A stretch of 64,000 nt of DNA from Paeniglutamicibacter cryotolerans (GCF_014190875.1 NZ_JACHVS010000001.1:1240001-1304000), one strand, 5' to 3'; positions 41,040 to 49,945 are shown, counted from the first letter of the stretch. Translations and numbers: made by a program. The notes: generated by a model from the sequence alone, not told the origin.

Positions 41040-42749
41040 ATGAACGAACGCGTTACATCCGCCCGACCCCTGCGCAAACGATTCCTTGCCGCCGGCGCCA
41101 GCATGGCCGTCGGGGCTCTGATGCTCAGCGGTTGCGCCCAAAGCCAGCGCGAGGAAAAGCCATCGGCCGGAACCAGCCAGGACGTTGGCGCCGGAGCGGA
41201 GGCGGTTGATCCGACTTTCATCTTCGCCGCATCTTCCGACCCGAAGTCCCTTGACCCTGCTTTCGCCTCTGATGGTGAATCATTCCGTGTCAGCCGTCAG
41301 ATCTTCGAGGGGCTGGTCGGGACAGTGCCAGGCACCGCCGATCCGGCTCCCATGCTCGCTGAATCCTGGACGAACTCGGACGACGGCCTGAGCTACGATT
41401 TCAAGCTCAAGTCCGGTGTGACGTTCCAGGACGGAACCCCGTTCAATGCCGAGGCAGTCTGCGCTAACTTCGATCGCTGGTATAACTTCACCGGCATCCA
41501 GCAGGCCGACTCGGTGGCCTACTACTACAGCAGCCTCTTCAAGGGCTTCAAGGACAAGCCCGAAGGTGCCGTCTACAAGTCCTGCGAGGCCGTCTCCGAT
41601 ACCGAAGCGAAGATCGACCTCGCCGAACCGTTTGCCGGATTCGTTGCCGCGCTATCGCTTCCGGCCTTCGCCATGCAGTCGCCCACGGCCATGAAGGAAT
41701 TCAAGGCCGACGAGATCTCTGGCAGCGCCGAATCACCGGTCCTTTCCGAATATGCCAAGGGTCACCCGGTTGGCACCGGACCGTTCAAGTTCGATAAGTG
41801 GAGCCCGGGCGATAACGTCGAACTCTCCGCCTATGACAACTACTGGGGCGATCAGGGCCAAGTCCAGAAGATCGTCTTCCGTATGATCGACGATCCGGTA
41901 GCCCGCCGCCAGTCCCTGGAAGCCGGCGACATTGACGGCTACGACCTGGTCGCACCGGCAGACACCAAAGCGCTGAAGGACGCCGGCTACAACGTGCTGT
42001 CCCGCGAACCCTTCACGATCCTTTACCTGGGACTGAACCAGAAGGTCAAGGAGCTCCAGGACGTCAAGGTCCGCCAGGCTATCTCCTACGCCATCGACAA
42101 GGACGCGCTGATCAAGCAGACCCTGCCCGAGGGCACCAAGAAGGCCATCGAGTTCATCCCGGATGTCGTGAATGGCTACAACTCGGACGTGGAGGCCTAT
42201 GACTTCAACCCGGAGAAGGCCAAGGAACTGCTGAAGGAAGCCGGATACCCGGACGGATTCACCATCAAGTTCAACTACCCCACAGGTGTTTCCCGCCCGT
42301 ACATGCCCACCCCCGAGCAGGTGTTCACCAATATCAGTGCCCAGCTCAAGGACGTTGGCATCAAGGTCGACCCGCAGCCGAACAAGTGGGCCCCCGACTA
42401 CCTGGACCGCGTGCAGGCAACGGCCGATCACGGCATCCACCTGCTGGGCTGGACCGGGGACTACAACGACACGGATAACTTCGTCGGCGTGTTCTTCGGC
42501 CAGGAGAAGCCCGAGTTCGGCTTCGAGAACAAGGCCCTGTTCGACAAGCTGACCAAGGCCCGCGGCATTGCCGTCCTCGCCGAGCAGACCCCGCTGTACG
42601 AGGAGATCAACGCCGACGTGGCGAAGTTCGTCCCGGCCGTGCCGCTGGCGCACCCGGCCCCGTCGTTGGCCTTCGATTCACGGGTGGAGTCCTACCCCAC
42701 CAGCCCGGTCAATGACGAGGTCTTCAACGAGATCAAGCTCACGAAGTAA
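41040..42749 (+). CDS. Peptide ABC transporter substrate-binding lipoprotein (SBP_bac_5)
   Basis: The 569-aa extracytoplasmic solute-binding protein has a basic N-terminus (MNERVTSARPLRKRFLAAGA), a hydrophobic core and the lipobox LMLSGC, with Cys at about residue 31. The family 5 fold is clear: DPKSLDPAFASDGESFRVSR, SYDFKLKSGVTFQDGTPFNA, and C-terminal PVLAHPAPSL-like region. Close relatives bind dipeptides, oligopeptides or other short ligands; the ligand here is not decided. It leads an operon with two permeases and has a CRP-type site in its 5' region. The ATG follows GGGAGTAGAC. Confidence 0.93.
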   Translation: MNERVTSARPLRKRFLAAGASMAVGALMLSGCAQSQREEKPSAGTSQDVGAGAEAVDPTFIFAASSDPKSLDPAFASDGESFRVSRQIFEGLVGTVPGTADPAPMLAESWTNSDDGLSYDFKLKSGVTFQDGTPFNAEAVCANFDRWYNFTGIQQADSVAYYYSSLFKGFKDKPEGAVYKSCEAVSDTEAKIDLAEPFAGFVAALSLPAFAMQSPTAMKEFKADEISGSAESPVLSEYAKGHPVGTGPFKFDKWSPGDNVELSAYDNYWGDQGQVQKIVFRMIDDPVARRQSLEAGDIDGYDLVAPADTKALKDAGYNVLSREPFTILYLGLNQKVKELQDVKVRQAISYAIDKDALIKQTLPEGTKKAIEFIPDVVNGYNSDVEAYDFNPEKAKELLKEAGYPDGFTIKFNYPTGVSRPYMPTPEQVFTNISAQLKDVGIKVDPQPNKWAPDYLDRVQATADHGIHLLGWTGDYNDTDNFVGVFFGQEKPEFGFENKALFDKLTKARGIAVLAEQTPLYEEINADVAKFVPAVPLAHPAPSLAFDSRVESYPTSPVNDEVFNEIKLTK

Positions 42750-42820
42750 TCCCGAGGTTTCAGGCGGTGGGCCCATGGCCCACCGCCTGTTCCTTTTATC
42801 CTGCTTCCCGAAAGGACATA

Positions 42821-43825
42821 GTGCTTCGAGTCATCGGCCAACGTCTGGCCCTGCTGATCCCGACGCTCCTCGGGCTGTCCATCCTGCTCTTCCTCTGGGT
42901 CCGCAACTTGCCCGGAGGCCCGGCAACGGCCCTGCTGGGCGACAAGGCGACCCCGGAAGCCGTGGCCCGCATCAACGAGGCCTACGGTTTCAACAAGCCG
43001 ATCATCGAGCAGTACCTCTCCTATATGGGCAAGCTGTTGCGCGGGGACTTCGGGGTGAGCCTCCAGACCGGCCGACCGGTGCTGGAGGAATTCGCCACCC
43101 GCTTTCCCGCCACGGTGGAACTGACCATCGTTGCCGTCGTCTTCGCCGTGGGCGTCGCCATCCCGTTGGGCTACTGGGCGGCATCGCACGTGGGTCGCTG
43201 GCAGGACCATGCCTCGGTGGGAATTTCACTGGTTGGCATCGTGGTCCCGGTCTTTTTCCTCGCATTCATCCTCAAATGGCTCTTCGCCATCAAGCTCCCG
43301 ATCTTCCCGACCGATGGGCGGCAAAGTCCGCGCATAGATGCAACCCACATCACTGACTTCTATGTGCTGGACGGACTGCTGACCCGGGAATGGGATGCGT
43401 CCTGGGATGCCTTCGTGCACCTGATACTTCCGGGGGTGGCCCTCGGAACCATTACGCTGGCCATCGTCGCGCGCATCACCCGGGCCTCGGTGCTCGAGGT
43501 CCAGAACGCCGACTACGTCCGCACTGCGCGCGCCAAGGGGCTGAACCAGAAGCTGATCCGCAACCGGTTCGTGCTGCGCAATGCGATGCTGCCGGTGGCC
43601 ACCACGATCGGCCTGCAACTTGGCCTGCTGATCTCGGGCGCCGTGCTCACCGAGACGGTGTTCGCCTTCAACGGCATCGGACGCTTCCTGCGCGATGCGA
43701 TCTTCAGCCTGGACTATCCGGTGCTGCAGGGCTTCATCATCTTCATCGCCATCATTTATTCGCTGATCAACCTGGTCGTTGACGTCTCCTACGGCATCAT
43801 CGACCCGAGAGTGCGTGTGCAATGA
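42821..43825 (+). CDS. Peptide ABC transporter permease (DppB/OppB type)
   Basis: The 334-aa membrane protein has six or so helices and opens VLRVIGQRLALLIPTLLGLS, typical of DppB. The cytoplasmic loop that contacts the ATPase is ADYVRTARAKGLNQKLIRNR. FGVSLQTGRPVLEEFATRFP lies in the long periplasmic loop. GTG start with AAAGGA 4 nt upstream. Its stop overlaps the next permease start by ATGA. Confidence 0.94.
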   Translation: MLRVIGQRLALLIPTLLGLSILLFLWVRNLPGGPATALLGDKATPEAVARINEAYGFNKPIIEQYLSYMGKLLRGDFGVSLQTGRPVLEEFATRFPATVELTIVAVVFAVGVAIPLGYWAASHVGRWQDHASVGISLVGIVVPVFFLAFILKWLFAIKLPIFPTDGRQSPRIDATHITDFYVLDGLLTREWDASWDAFVHLILPGVALGTITLAIVARITRASVLEVQNADYVRTARAKGLNQKLIRNRFVLRNAMLPVATTIGLQLGLLISGAVLTETVFAFNGIGRFLRDAIFSLDYPVLQGFIIFIAIIYSLINLVVDVSYGIIDPRVRVQ

Positions 43826-44754
43826 GCATCGATCTTCCGGAGGCGGCAATCCCCGACAAGGTGCCCGAAGCGCCGCCAGAAAAAGGAACCAGCATCTGGC
43901 GCGATGCCTTCATCAGGCTGCGCCGCAATCCCTCGGCCGTGGCCGGAGCGGTCATTGTGGTGCTTTTCCTGCTGGTGGCGTTGTTCGCGCCGTTCCTGGC
44001 GCCATATGGAGGCGAGGACCTGCCCGGACGCAAGGAGATCACCCCGACCCATATTCCCGGCCCGGGGGAGCTGCCGCAATTCCTGTTGGGGTTGGACCGA
44101 TTCGGTGGCGACGTGCTCTCCAAATTGATCTGGGGTGCCCGCTCCTCGCTGATGATCGGCGTGGTGTCCACGGCGTTCGGCCTGATTGGCGGCATGCTGC
44201 TGGGTGTGTTGGCCGGCGGGCTCGGAGGTTGGGTCGATAACGTGATCATGCGCTTCGTGGACCTGCTGTTGTCAGTGCCGAACCTCTTGCTCGCTGTTTC
44301 CATTGCGGCGATCCTCGGGCAGGGGGCCTATGCGATCATGATAGCCATCGGTGTTTCTCAGGTACCCATTTTTGCCCGGCTGCTGCGCTCCTCAATGCTC
44401 TCCCAGCGCGGGGCCGACTATGTGCTGGCGGCGCAGACCCTGGGTTTGAGTAAACGGACCATCACCATGAGCCACCTGCTGCCCAATTCCTTGGGCCCGG
44501 TGATCGTGCAGGCGACACTGACCCTGGCCACAGCAGTCATCGACGCCGCTGCGCTGAGCTTCCTGGGACTGGGTGGCGGGCGGCCGGAAACCGCCGAATG
44601 GGGGCGCATGCTCACCTACGCGCAGGCCGAACTGGGTATCGCCCCGCAGCTCGCGTTCCTGCCCGGCATCTGCATCGCCATCACGGCGCTCGGCTTCACG
44701 CTGCTGGGAGAGTCCCTGCGCGAGGCCTTGGACCCCCGCTCGCGGCGGCGCTGA
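43822..44754 (+). CDS. Peptide ABC transporter permease (DppC/OppC type)
   Basis: The 310-aa partner permease has an N-terminal cytoplasmic tail, a first helix (AVAGAVIVVLFLLVALFAPF) and the family segment LGLDRFGGDVLSKLIWGARS. The EAA loop is ADYVLAAQTLGLSKRTITMS. ALSFLGLGGGRPETAEWGRM near the end is a DppC hallmark. It is translationally coupled to the upstream permease. No ATPase follows on this strand; the dual-ATPase gene comes from the opposite side. Confidence 0.94.
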   Translation: MSIDLPEAAIPDKVPEAPPEKGTSIWRDAFIRLRRNPSAVAGAVIVVLFLLVALFAPFLAPYGGEDLPGRKEITPTHIPGPGELPQFLLGLDRFGGDVLSKLIWGARSSLMIGVVSTAFGLIGGMLLGVLAGGLGGWVDNVIMRFVDLLLSVPNLLLAVSIAAILGQGAYAIMIAIGVSQVPIFARLLRSSMLSQRGADYVLAAQTLGLSKRTITMSHLLPNSLGPVIVQATLTLATAVIDAAALSFLGLGGGRPETAEWGRMLTYAQAELGIAPQLAFLPGICIAITALGFTLLGESLREALDPRSRRR

Positions 44755-44791
44755 CGGGGTCGGGGATCCAGCTCCCGCACCCGAACGGGGA

Positions 44792-44830
44792 GGAGGCCGG
44801 CAAGCGGAAGGCTATCGTTTGCCGGCCTCC
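44792..44830. terminator. Hairpin between convergent genes
   Basis: A perfect 12-bp stem (44792-44803 with 44819-44830) has a 15-nt loop. The right arm overlaps the last codons of the minus-strand gene. No T-tract, so termination is uncertain. Confidence 0.45.
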
Positions 44831-45099
44831 CGCATGAGCAGGATGAAGCAGGCAATGAAGGCCAGCTCAAGGACGGCAAGCAGGGTGACTCCGACCGGGT
44901 TCCCGGCCCGGGCGAGCAGGATCCCGCCGAGCACCAGCAGCGTGGTCCCCATCAGTAACAGCCATGCGGCCATGAACACCCGCACGCCGCGGCTGCGGCG
45001 CCCGGTGAGGGGGCCGAATGGGTCGGGTGCTGGCCGGGGCTCATCCTGCGGCGCATCCCCTTCGTGGCCGTCCCCATCCTCGGGTCGCGGAGGGATCAT
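44812..45099 (-). CDS. Small membrane protein, unknown function
   Basis: The 95-aa protein has an acidic, Pro-rich N-terminus (MIPPRPEDGDGHEGDAPQDE) followed by two hydrophobic helices (FMAAWLLLMGTTLLVLGGIL and VTLLAVLELAFIACFILLM). Its start overlaps the stop of the dual-ATPase gene by 4 nt, so it is probably translated with it. I do not recognise a family, and a transport role is only suggested by the position. Confidence 0.65.
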   Translation of the reverse strand: MIPPRPEDGDGHEGDAPQDEPRPAPDPFGPLTGRRSRGVRVFMAAWLLLMGTTLLVLGGILLARAGNPVGVTLLAVLELAFIACFILLMREAGKR

Positions 45100-46829
45100 G
45101 CCACGTCGGAATCCAGCTCGATCAGCAGTTCGTTGCCCGGGATCGAGGCGAGCAGCTTGCGCGTGTAGGGATGGCGCGGGTTGGTGAAGATCTCCTCGGA
45201 GGAGGCGGCCTCCACCAGCTCCCCATCCTTCATCACGCAGACATAATCAGAGATCAGCCGGACGACCGCCAGATCGTGGGAGATGAACAGGTAGCTCAGG
45301 CCCATTTCCGCCTGCAGGTCCCCGAGCAGCTTCAGGATCTGTGCCTGGACCAGCACGTCGAGGGCCGAGACCGGTTCGTCGCAGATCAGCAGTTCGGGCT
45401 TCAGGGCCAGGGCGCGGGCAATGGCAACGCGCTGGCGTTGGCCACCGGAGAGCTCGGCCGGGTAGCGCCGCAGCATCGAAGCCGGAAGGGCGACCTGTTC
45501 CATGAGCTCGCGGACCCGGACCGCGCGTTCGCGGGCATTGCCGCGCTTGTAGGCACTGAGCGGTTCCTCGATGATGCGCCCGACGGTGAACATCGGGTTC
45601 AGCGAGGAATAGGGATCCTGGAAGACCGGTTGGACACGTTGGCGGAAGTTGCTCAGTCGCTCGCCCTTGAGAGTTGAGACGTCCTGCCCGTCGAAGATCA
45701 TGGTGCCACTGGTAGGTTCGATGAGCTTGAGTAGCATTCGGGCTGTGGTCGTCTTGCCCGACCCCGATTCGCCCACGATCGCCACGGTGGTTCCGCGCGG
45801 CACTTCCAAAGTGACGTTCCTGGCCGCGTAGAAATCCTCTTTCTTGCGGCCCCGGCCCGGGTACACCTTGGTCAGGTCCCTGAGCTCGACGATGTTCTCG
45901 ACCGCGGCCATGGGTTCCACGGAAGACTCGGCGCGCTGAGTCAGGTCCTTGGCGTAAGCGCCCGGACGCAGCCGCACGGCGGCGACGGAGGGCGCGGCGG
46001 CGACCAGCGACCGGGTGTAGGGGTGTTGCGGATCCTCGAGCAGCTGCCGGGCCGGCCCTGCTTCCACCACCAGGCCACGGTGCATCACCACCAGGTCCGA
46101 GGCGCGTTCGGCGGCGAGGCCCAGGTCGTGGGTGATCAGCAGGACGGAGGTTCCTAGCTCGGCCGTCATCTGCTCGATCTGGTCCAGGATGGTCTGCTGC
46201 ACCGTCACGTCCAGGGCCGAGGTGGGTTCATCGGCGATCAGCAGCCGCGGCCGGCAGGCCAGCCCGATGGCGATGAGCGCGCGTTGGCGCATGCCGCCGG
46301 AGAATTCGTGCGGGTACTGCTTGGCCCGCTCCTTGGCGTCGGGCAGCCCGGCAGCCTGAAGCGTTTCGATGACCTTCCGGTCCACGTCCTTGGAGGTGGC
46401 CATGCCGTGGGCCAGCAGGGTTTCAGCGACCTGCTGCCCGATCTTCGTGACCGGATTCAGGTTGGACATCGGATCCTGGGGGACCATGCCGATATGCCGG
46501 CCGCGGATGGAGCGCAACCGGTTCTCCGGCATCCCGACCAGTTCCTTGCCGTCGAAGCGGATCGAGCCGCTGGTGACTTTCCCGTTGCCCGGGAGCAGGC
46601 CGATGATGGCCATGGCGGTGGTTGACTTGCCGGATCCCGATTCGCCCACGATGGCCAGGGTGCGTCCGGCCTCCAGGGTCAGCGAGGCGTTATTCACTGC
46701 CTGGATGCCGCCGGAGAGGGTGTCGAAGGAAATGCCCAGGTTCGAGACCTCGAGCAGTGGGCTCACCGCAGTGGGCCCGGCGGACTCGGTGCGGTGCAGT
46801 GCGCCGGTGGCGTCGGAGTATTCGGTCAT
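45096..46829 (-). CDS. Fused dual ATPase of a peptide ABC transporter (DppD-DppF type)
   Basis: The 577-aa protein has two complete ABC domains in tandem. The first has Walker A GESGSGKSTT at about residue 58 and signature EFSGGMRQRALIAIGLACRP. The second has GESGSGKTTTARMLLKLIEP at ~356 and ELSGGQRQRVAIARALALKP. Each is followed by a short oligopeptide/dipeptide-transporter C-terminal extension. It would energise import of short peptides. The gene faces the binding-protein/permease operon, which has no ATPase of its own, so the two units probably make one transporter. The ATG giving MTEYSDATGA is preferred, with CAGGATGG upstream. Confidence 0.92.
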   Translation of the reverse strand: MTEYSDATGALHRTESAGPTAVSPLLEVSNLGISFDTLSGGIQAVNNASLTLEAGRTLAIVGESGSGKSTTAMAIIGLLPGNGKVTSGSIRFDGKELVGMPENRLRSIRGRHIGMVPQDPMSNLNPVTKIGQQVAETLLAHGMATSKDVDRKVIETLQAAGLPDAKERAKQYPHEFSGGMRQRALIAIGLACRPRLLIADEPTSALDVTVQQTILDQIEQMTAELGTSVLLITHDLGLAAERASDLVVMHRGLVVEAGPARQLLEDPQHPYTRSLVAAAPSVAAVRLRPGAYAKDLTQRAESSVEPMAAVENIVELRDLTKVYPGRGRKKEDFYAARNVTLEVPRGTTVAIVGESGSGKTTTARMLLKLIEPTSGTMIFDGQDVSTLKGERLSNFRQRVQPVFQDPYSSLNPMFTVGRIIEEPLSAYKRGNARERAVRVRELMEQVALPASMLRRYPAELSGGQRQRVAIARALALKPELLICDEPVSALDVLVQAQILKLLGDLQAEMGLSYLFISHDLAVVRLISDYVCVMKDGELVEAASSEEIFTNPRHPYTRKLLASIPGNELLIELDSDVA

Positions 46830-46854
46830 TGAACCATCCTGCCCCACCGACGAG

Positions 46855-47456
46855 TTAAAAAGTGACTTTCATCACCCTTGGTTTGCTCGGTGTCAGTCGG
46901 CTGACCGGGCGCGAAAGGGGGCTGCTGGCCTCCGGCACGTCCACCCTCCAATGCGTGTGCGCCGGGACGCGGATCTGGGTGGTCAGATCGGTGCCCTCGG
47001 CCACATGCCCCAGCTGCTAGATGAATGGGGCATCGATGCCGCAGTCCAGGGGGAAACGAGGCTGCGTTATGGGATGTCCACGAGCAGCTCGCCCGAGGCG
47101 CCATGCAGTCGACCTGCACCAGCAGGCCGCCCTTTTTCAGCGTCGCGGTGAACGATGTCGATTGCTCGTGCTCCGTCACCCGTTCCGGGAGCCCGTGGAG
47201 ATCAGCGGGCGCTGCCCGGGCCGGAGGGCCAGGAAATCCAGTGCCCGCCGCCCGGACAGCGTGGGTGTAGTAAACCTTTCCCGGGACGGCTTTGCACGCG
47301 GTGCCGATGCGGACCCGGAACCTTCGGCTCAGGGGCCGGGTCCAGCGTCCCGTCGGCCTCCACCGTGGCGGTGCAGCCGCTCAGCAGCGAAGCGGCGACA
47401 AGTGACGAACCGAGAAGTGCCGTGAATCCGGCCGGATCCCTGCCGCGGTGCCTCAC
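46855..47456 (-). pseudogene. Decayed lipoprotein gene downstream of hdeD
   Basis: GTG at 47456, inside the ATGTGA that ends hdeD, opens a lipoprotein signal peptide: MRHRGRDPAGFTALLGSSLV then AASLLSGC. The reading degenerates after EADGTLDPAPEPKVPG. Coding-like segments continue in other frames: RVRIGTACKAVPGKVYYTHA, TEHEQSTSFTATLKKGGLLV, ASGELLVDIP, and the C-terminus TDLTTQIRVPAHTHWRVDVP ... RVMKVTF ending in TAA at 46855-46857. At least two frameshifts plus stops separate them. The original protein was about 200 aa, exported and lipid-anchored. It was translationally coupled to hdeD. The family is not recognised. Confidence 0.65.
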
Positions 47457-48013
47457 ATCGCGAGTTTGCGGGTGTTGACTCCGTCGGTGACCAGCACCAC
47501 GCCGAAAAGTGCGACGAACACGGCCAGCAGGATCAGGAAGCCCATGATGCCGGCGCCCGGGAAGATCACCAGAACCAGGCCCAAGATGATGCTGACGCCA
47601 CCGCTGAGCAGCCCGAGCCACCACAGGGAGAAGGCCTTTTTCAGGAACAGGGCGGCCACTACCTGCAGGACGCCGATGGCCAAAGCCCACCAGCCGATGA
47701 TCAGGGTCAGGATCACGGCAGTCACGTTGGGCCAGATGATCGCCAGGATGCCGCCGAGGACCGAGACGATGCCGGCCACCAACACCCAGCTGGAGTAGCG
47801 CCGGGCCCCGGGCAGGCGGCGGTTCGTGGACCACTGGATGATTTCGGTGATGCCGTCGAGCACGATGAATATCGCAAACAGGATCACCAGGGTTGCCACG
47901 CTCAGCTTCGGCCAGGCCAGTACCAGCACGGCGAAGATGATGGCCAGCACCCCGCGGATGATCAATGCGTTTCCCGCGGCCTTGGTCGGCTTGATGGTTA
48001 CCAGCTCAATCAT
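47453..48013 (-). CDS. HdeD-family membrane protein
   Basis: The 186-aa protein has six evenly spaced helices arranged as two DUF308 repeats. Examples are ALIIRGVLAIIFAVLVLAWP, SVATLVILFAIFIVLDGITE and IGWWALAIGVLQVVAALFL. HdeD aids acid resistance in E. coli, but actinobacterial members are mostly uncharacterised. ATG with GGGGGCAG about 4 nt upstream. A GTG overlapping its stop starts a decayed lipoprotein gene, so it once headed a two-gene unit. Confidence 0.88.
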   Translation of the reverse strand: MIELVTIKPTKAAGNALIIRGVLAIIFAVLVLAWPKLSVATLVILFAIFIVLDGITEIIQWSTNRRLPGARRYSSWVLVAGIVSVLGGILAIIWPNVTAVILTLIIGWWALAIGVLQVVAALFLKKAFSLWWLGLLSGGVSIILGLVLVIFPGAGIMGFLILLAVFVALFGVVLVTDGVNTRKLAM

Positions 48014-48391
48014 TGTCTGCCCCCGTTGATTCCCGTGTTATGAGACCACTCTAGGGCTCGGGGATGGGATTCCACAGGGCTGGCGACCAGTGCCGTGCCG
48101 ATGCCCGCCGGGTGTTCACCAGCCGGTGGCATTGGCCTGCTGTTCCGGCCCCGCGGCCCGTTCCCGGATGCCACTACGCGTGCGCTGAACACGCCGCCCG
48201 GCCCGGGGAGCGCCGGCCCTTGCCCATATCCCCGCCCGGCCGCCTCTGCCGGCGGTGGCGCCGAAGTTTCCTGTCCCGTTCACCGGGGGTTTGCACGCCG
48301 GCCGCCGCCCGGTCCCCCCGGCTTCATAGCCTTGAACTGCGGCTCGGATTCCTCCGGACCGCGGACCCACCGAAGAAAGTCACTACATCCC
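48014..48391. other. Intergenic region upstream of the HAD gene
   Basis: About 380 nt of very GC-rich DNA between divergent hdeD and the HAD gene. No gene is supported, although the HAD frame stays open 5'. GTTCACCGGGG (48278-48288) looks like one PHO-box unit, but the adjacent 11-mer (GTTTGCACGCC) matches poorly, so I do not call a site. CGAAGAAAG before ATG 48392 is a weak ribosome site. Confidence 0.45.
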
Positions 48392-49102
48392 ATGGTTCAG
48401 CTGATTACCCTTGACGTCGCCGGCACTACAGTCAACGAGGGCGGTGCCGTTTACGCCTCGCTGAAGGCGGTCATCGAAGAGGCGCTCTCGGTCACGATCT
48501 CCGAGGAGCAGCTACGCCCGGCGCTCGGCGCCAACAAGCGCGAGGCCATCGCCGGCTTCCTTACCGCGTTCACCGGCGAAGCGGACCCGGAAGAGGTCGA
48601 GCGCCTCTACGAACTGTTCCGCCTCCGGCTAACCCGCAGCTACGCCGAAAACCCGCCGGTCGAATTGCCCGGTGTTGGCGAGGCCATCGACCGGATGCGG
48701 GCCGCGGGCATGATCGTGGCACTGACCACCGGCTTCAGCCGATCGATCAGCATGATGGTGCTGGACTCCCTGGGCTGGAGCGTCGGCCCGAGCGCCGAGG
48801 ATCGGGTGGACTTCCTTATCACCTCCGACGACGTGGACGCCGGACGCCCCGCACCGGACATGATCCGGTACGCCATGCGCCTGGCCGGCGTCTCCGACCC
48901 GGCCCAGGTCCTCGCCGCCGGCGACACCGAACGCGACCTGGCGGCAGGCATGAACGCCGGCGCGAAGTACGTGGTGGCGGTAGCCACCGGTGCGCAGAGC
49001 GGCGAACACCTGTCCACGTTCCCGCACACTCATCTTTGCGACGTGCGCGACCTGCCCGAGCTGCTGGGCGTCTCCGAGCGCGAGAAAACCGCGGCACCGT
49101 GA
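48392..49102 (+). CDS. Phosphonatase-like HAD hydrolase (TIGR03351 type)
   Basis: The 236-aa HAD-superfamily enzyme opens MVQLITLDVAGTTVNEGGAV. The nucleophile motif is DxAGTTV, as in phosphonatase-like proteins, with Ala where many HADs have Gly or Met. Motif II is ALTTGFSRS, motif III the Lys/Arg region near GRPAPDMIRYAM, and motif IV GDTERDLAAGMNAG. Relatives are thought to act on phosphonates in partnership with a TIGR03364-type FAD oxidoreductase. That partner gene begins at the stop codon here but is broken. I chose ATG 48392; longer 5' extensions look non-coding. Confidence 0.85.
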   Translation: MVQLITLDVAGTTVNEGGAVYASLKAVIEEALSVTISEEQLRPALGANKREAIAGFLTAFTGEADPEEVERLYELFRLRLTRSYAENPPVELPGVGEAIDRMRAAGMIVALTTGFSRSISMMVLDSLGWSVGPSAEDRVDFLITSDDVDAGRPAPDMIRYAMRLAGVSDPAQVLAAGDTERDLAAGMNAGAKYVVAVATGAQSGEHLSTFPHTHLCDVRDLPELLGVSEREKTAAP

Positions 49103-49425
49103 CACCGGCGCGACCCGATCCCTTCGCCCTCACCGGTGCGGACGTCATCGGGTTCGCCCACGCCTCGCTTTCCGTGGAGCGGTGGGCCGGGCGTTTGGGT
49201 CATCGAACGCGCTGACCGTGCCATCGGCGCCGCGATCCGCAATTCCAGACACCGCGGCCCCACCACCCAGGACGGGTCAGGGGCCCGGCTACGCCCTGGC
49301 CGGCCTCACTGGCTTCGCCCAGGAAGGGAAGCCGGGTTCCGGATCAGCGGGCACCGGATGCTGATAGCGGCCCGTGCCGAGGACGAGCGGGAGCTGTTGG
49401 TTCGTTTCGCCGGCCGTGCCCGGAC
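49099..49425 (+). pseudogene. N-terminal remnant of an FAD-dependent oxidoreductase (TIGR03364-like)
   Basis: GTG 49099 overlaps the HAD stop (GTGA) and reads MTPARPDPFALTGADVIGFA then HASLSVERWAGRLG. After a frameshift near 49190 it continues VWVIERADRAIGAAIRNSR, and after another EAGFRISG and LIAARAEDERELLVRFAGRA. This matches the start of TIGR03364 FAD oxidoreductases (GAGIxGLAHA...VxVIERxxRAxGASxRNFG...ARxEDELxxLxxFA). The FAD GxGxxG motif is already damaged (GADVIG). Coding similarity stops at about 49425, where a pta remnant begins on the other strand. Roughly 70% of the ~370-aa protein is missing. Confidence 0.72.
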
Positions 49426-49439
49426 CGACGGCGAGGACT

Positions 49440-49945
49440 GGCCGGTGGTGGTCGCCAGCTACCCTGGCCACCAGCTCGGTCGTGGCCGGGGTGATGGCCG
49501 CCTCGGCGACGGACGTGCCCCCAGCGTTCACCACTGCGACAACATGGCGGCCCCGGTGGTTGGCCAGGCGGGTGTTGAGGCCGAATTCCACGGCGAAGTC
49601 GTGCCCGGTCGGATTGGTGCCCTCGACCAGGTCCACGTCGATCTGCGCGGCGATCTTTTAGTGGGCTGCAACGTCGCGGGAGTAGATGTCTGCGGTGCGC
49701 CCGGCGATGACCAGCTCGCGGGCCTCGGCGCGGGTCATGCCAGCTGCGGCGCGTGAATCATCGAATTCAAACAGGTCCCGCACCAGCCCGGTGACGGCGT
49801 CCGTTGCCGGGCCCTCCGACTCGACGATAGGGCGGAAGCATCCGACCCTATCGGCGTGGCAGTGGATTATCTCAGCCAATCCGAGGGTGGCCAGCGGTTT
49901 CCTGCTCAAGGGGGTGGAAGCGCTGACAGATGGCCCGCGGGCCAT
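49440..49945 (-). pseudogene. N-terminal remnant of phosphate acetyltransferase (pta)
   Basis: The minus strand reads MARGPSVSASTPLSRKPLAT then LGLAEIIHCHADRVGCFRPI and MTRAEARELVIAGRTADIYS, ending in a stop at 49658. In a shifted frame it continues DLVEGTNPTGHDFAVEFGLN and ARLANHRGRHVVAVVNAGG. This is the N-terminal P-loop/DRTGG half of actinobacterial Pta. The P-loop (normally TxGSGKS) has mutated to TPLSRKP. The C-terminal acetyltransferase domain and ackA are absent. Similarity fades at about 49440, abutting the FAD-oxidoreductase remnant. A functional pta, if present, must be elsewhere. Confidence 0.75.

Noticed and set aside
48278..48299. PHO box upstream of the phosphonatase-like HAD gene
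   Set aside because: Only the first 11-mer (GTTCACCGGGG) fits; the second (GTTTGCACGCC) has too many mismatches.
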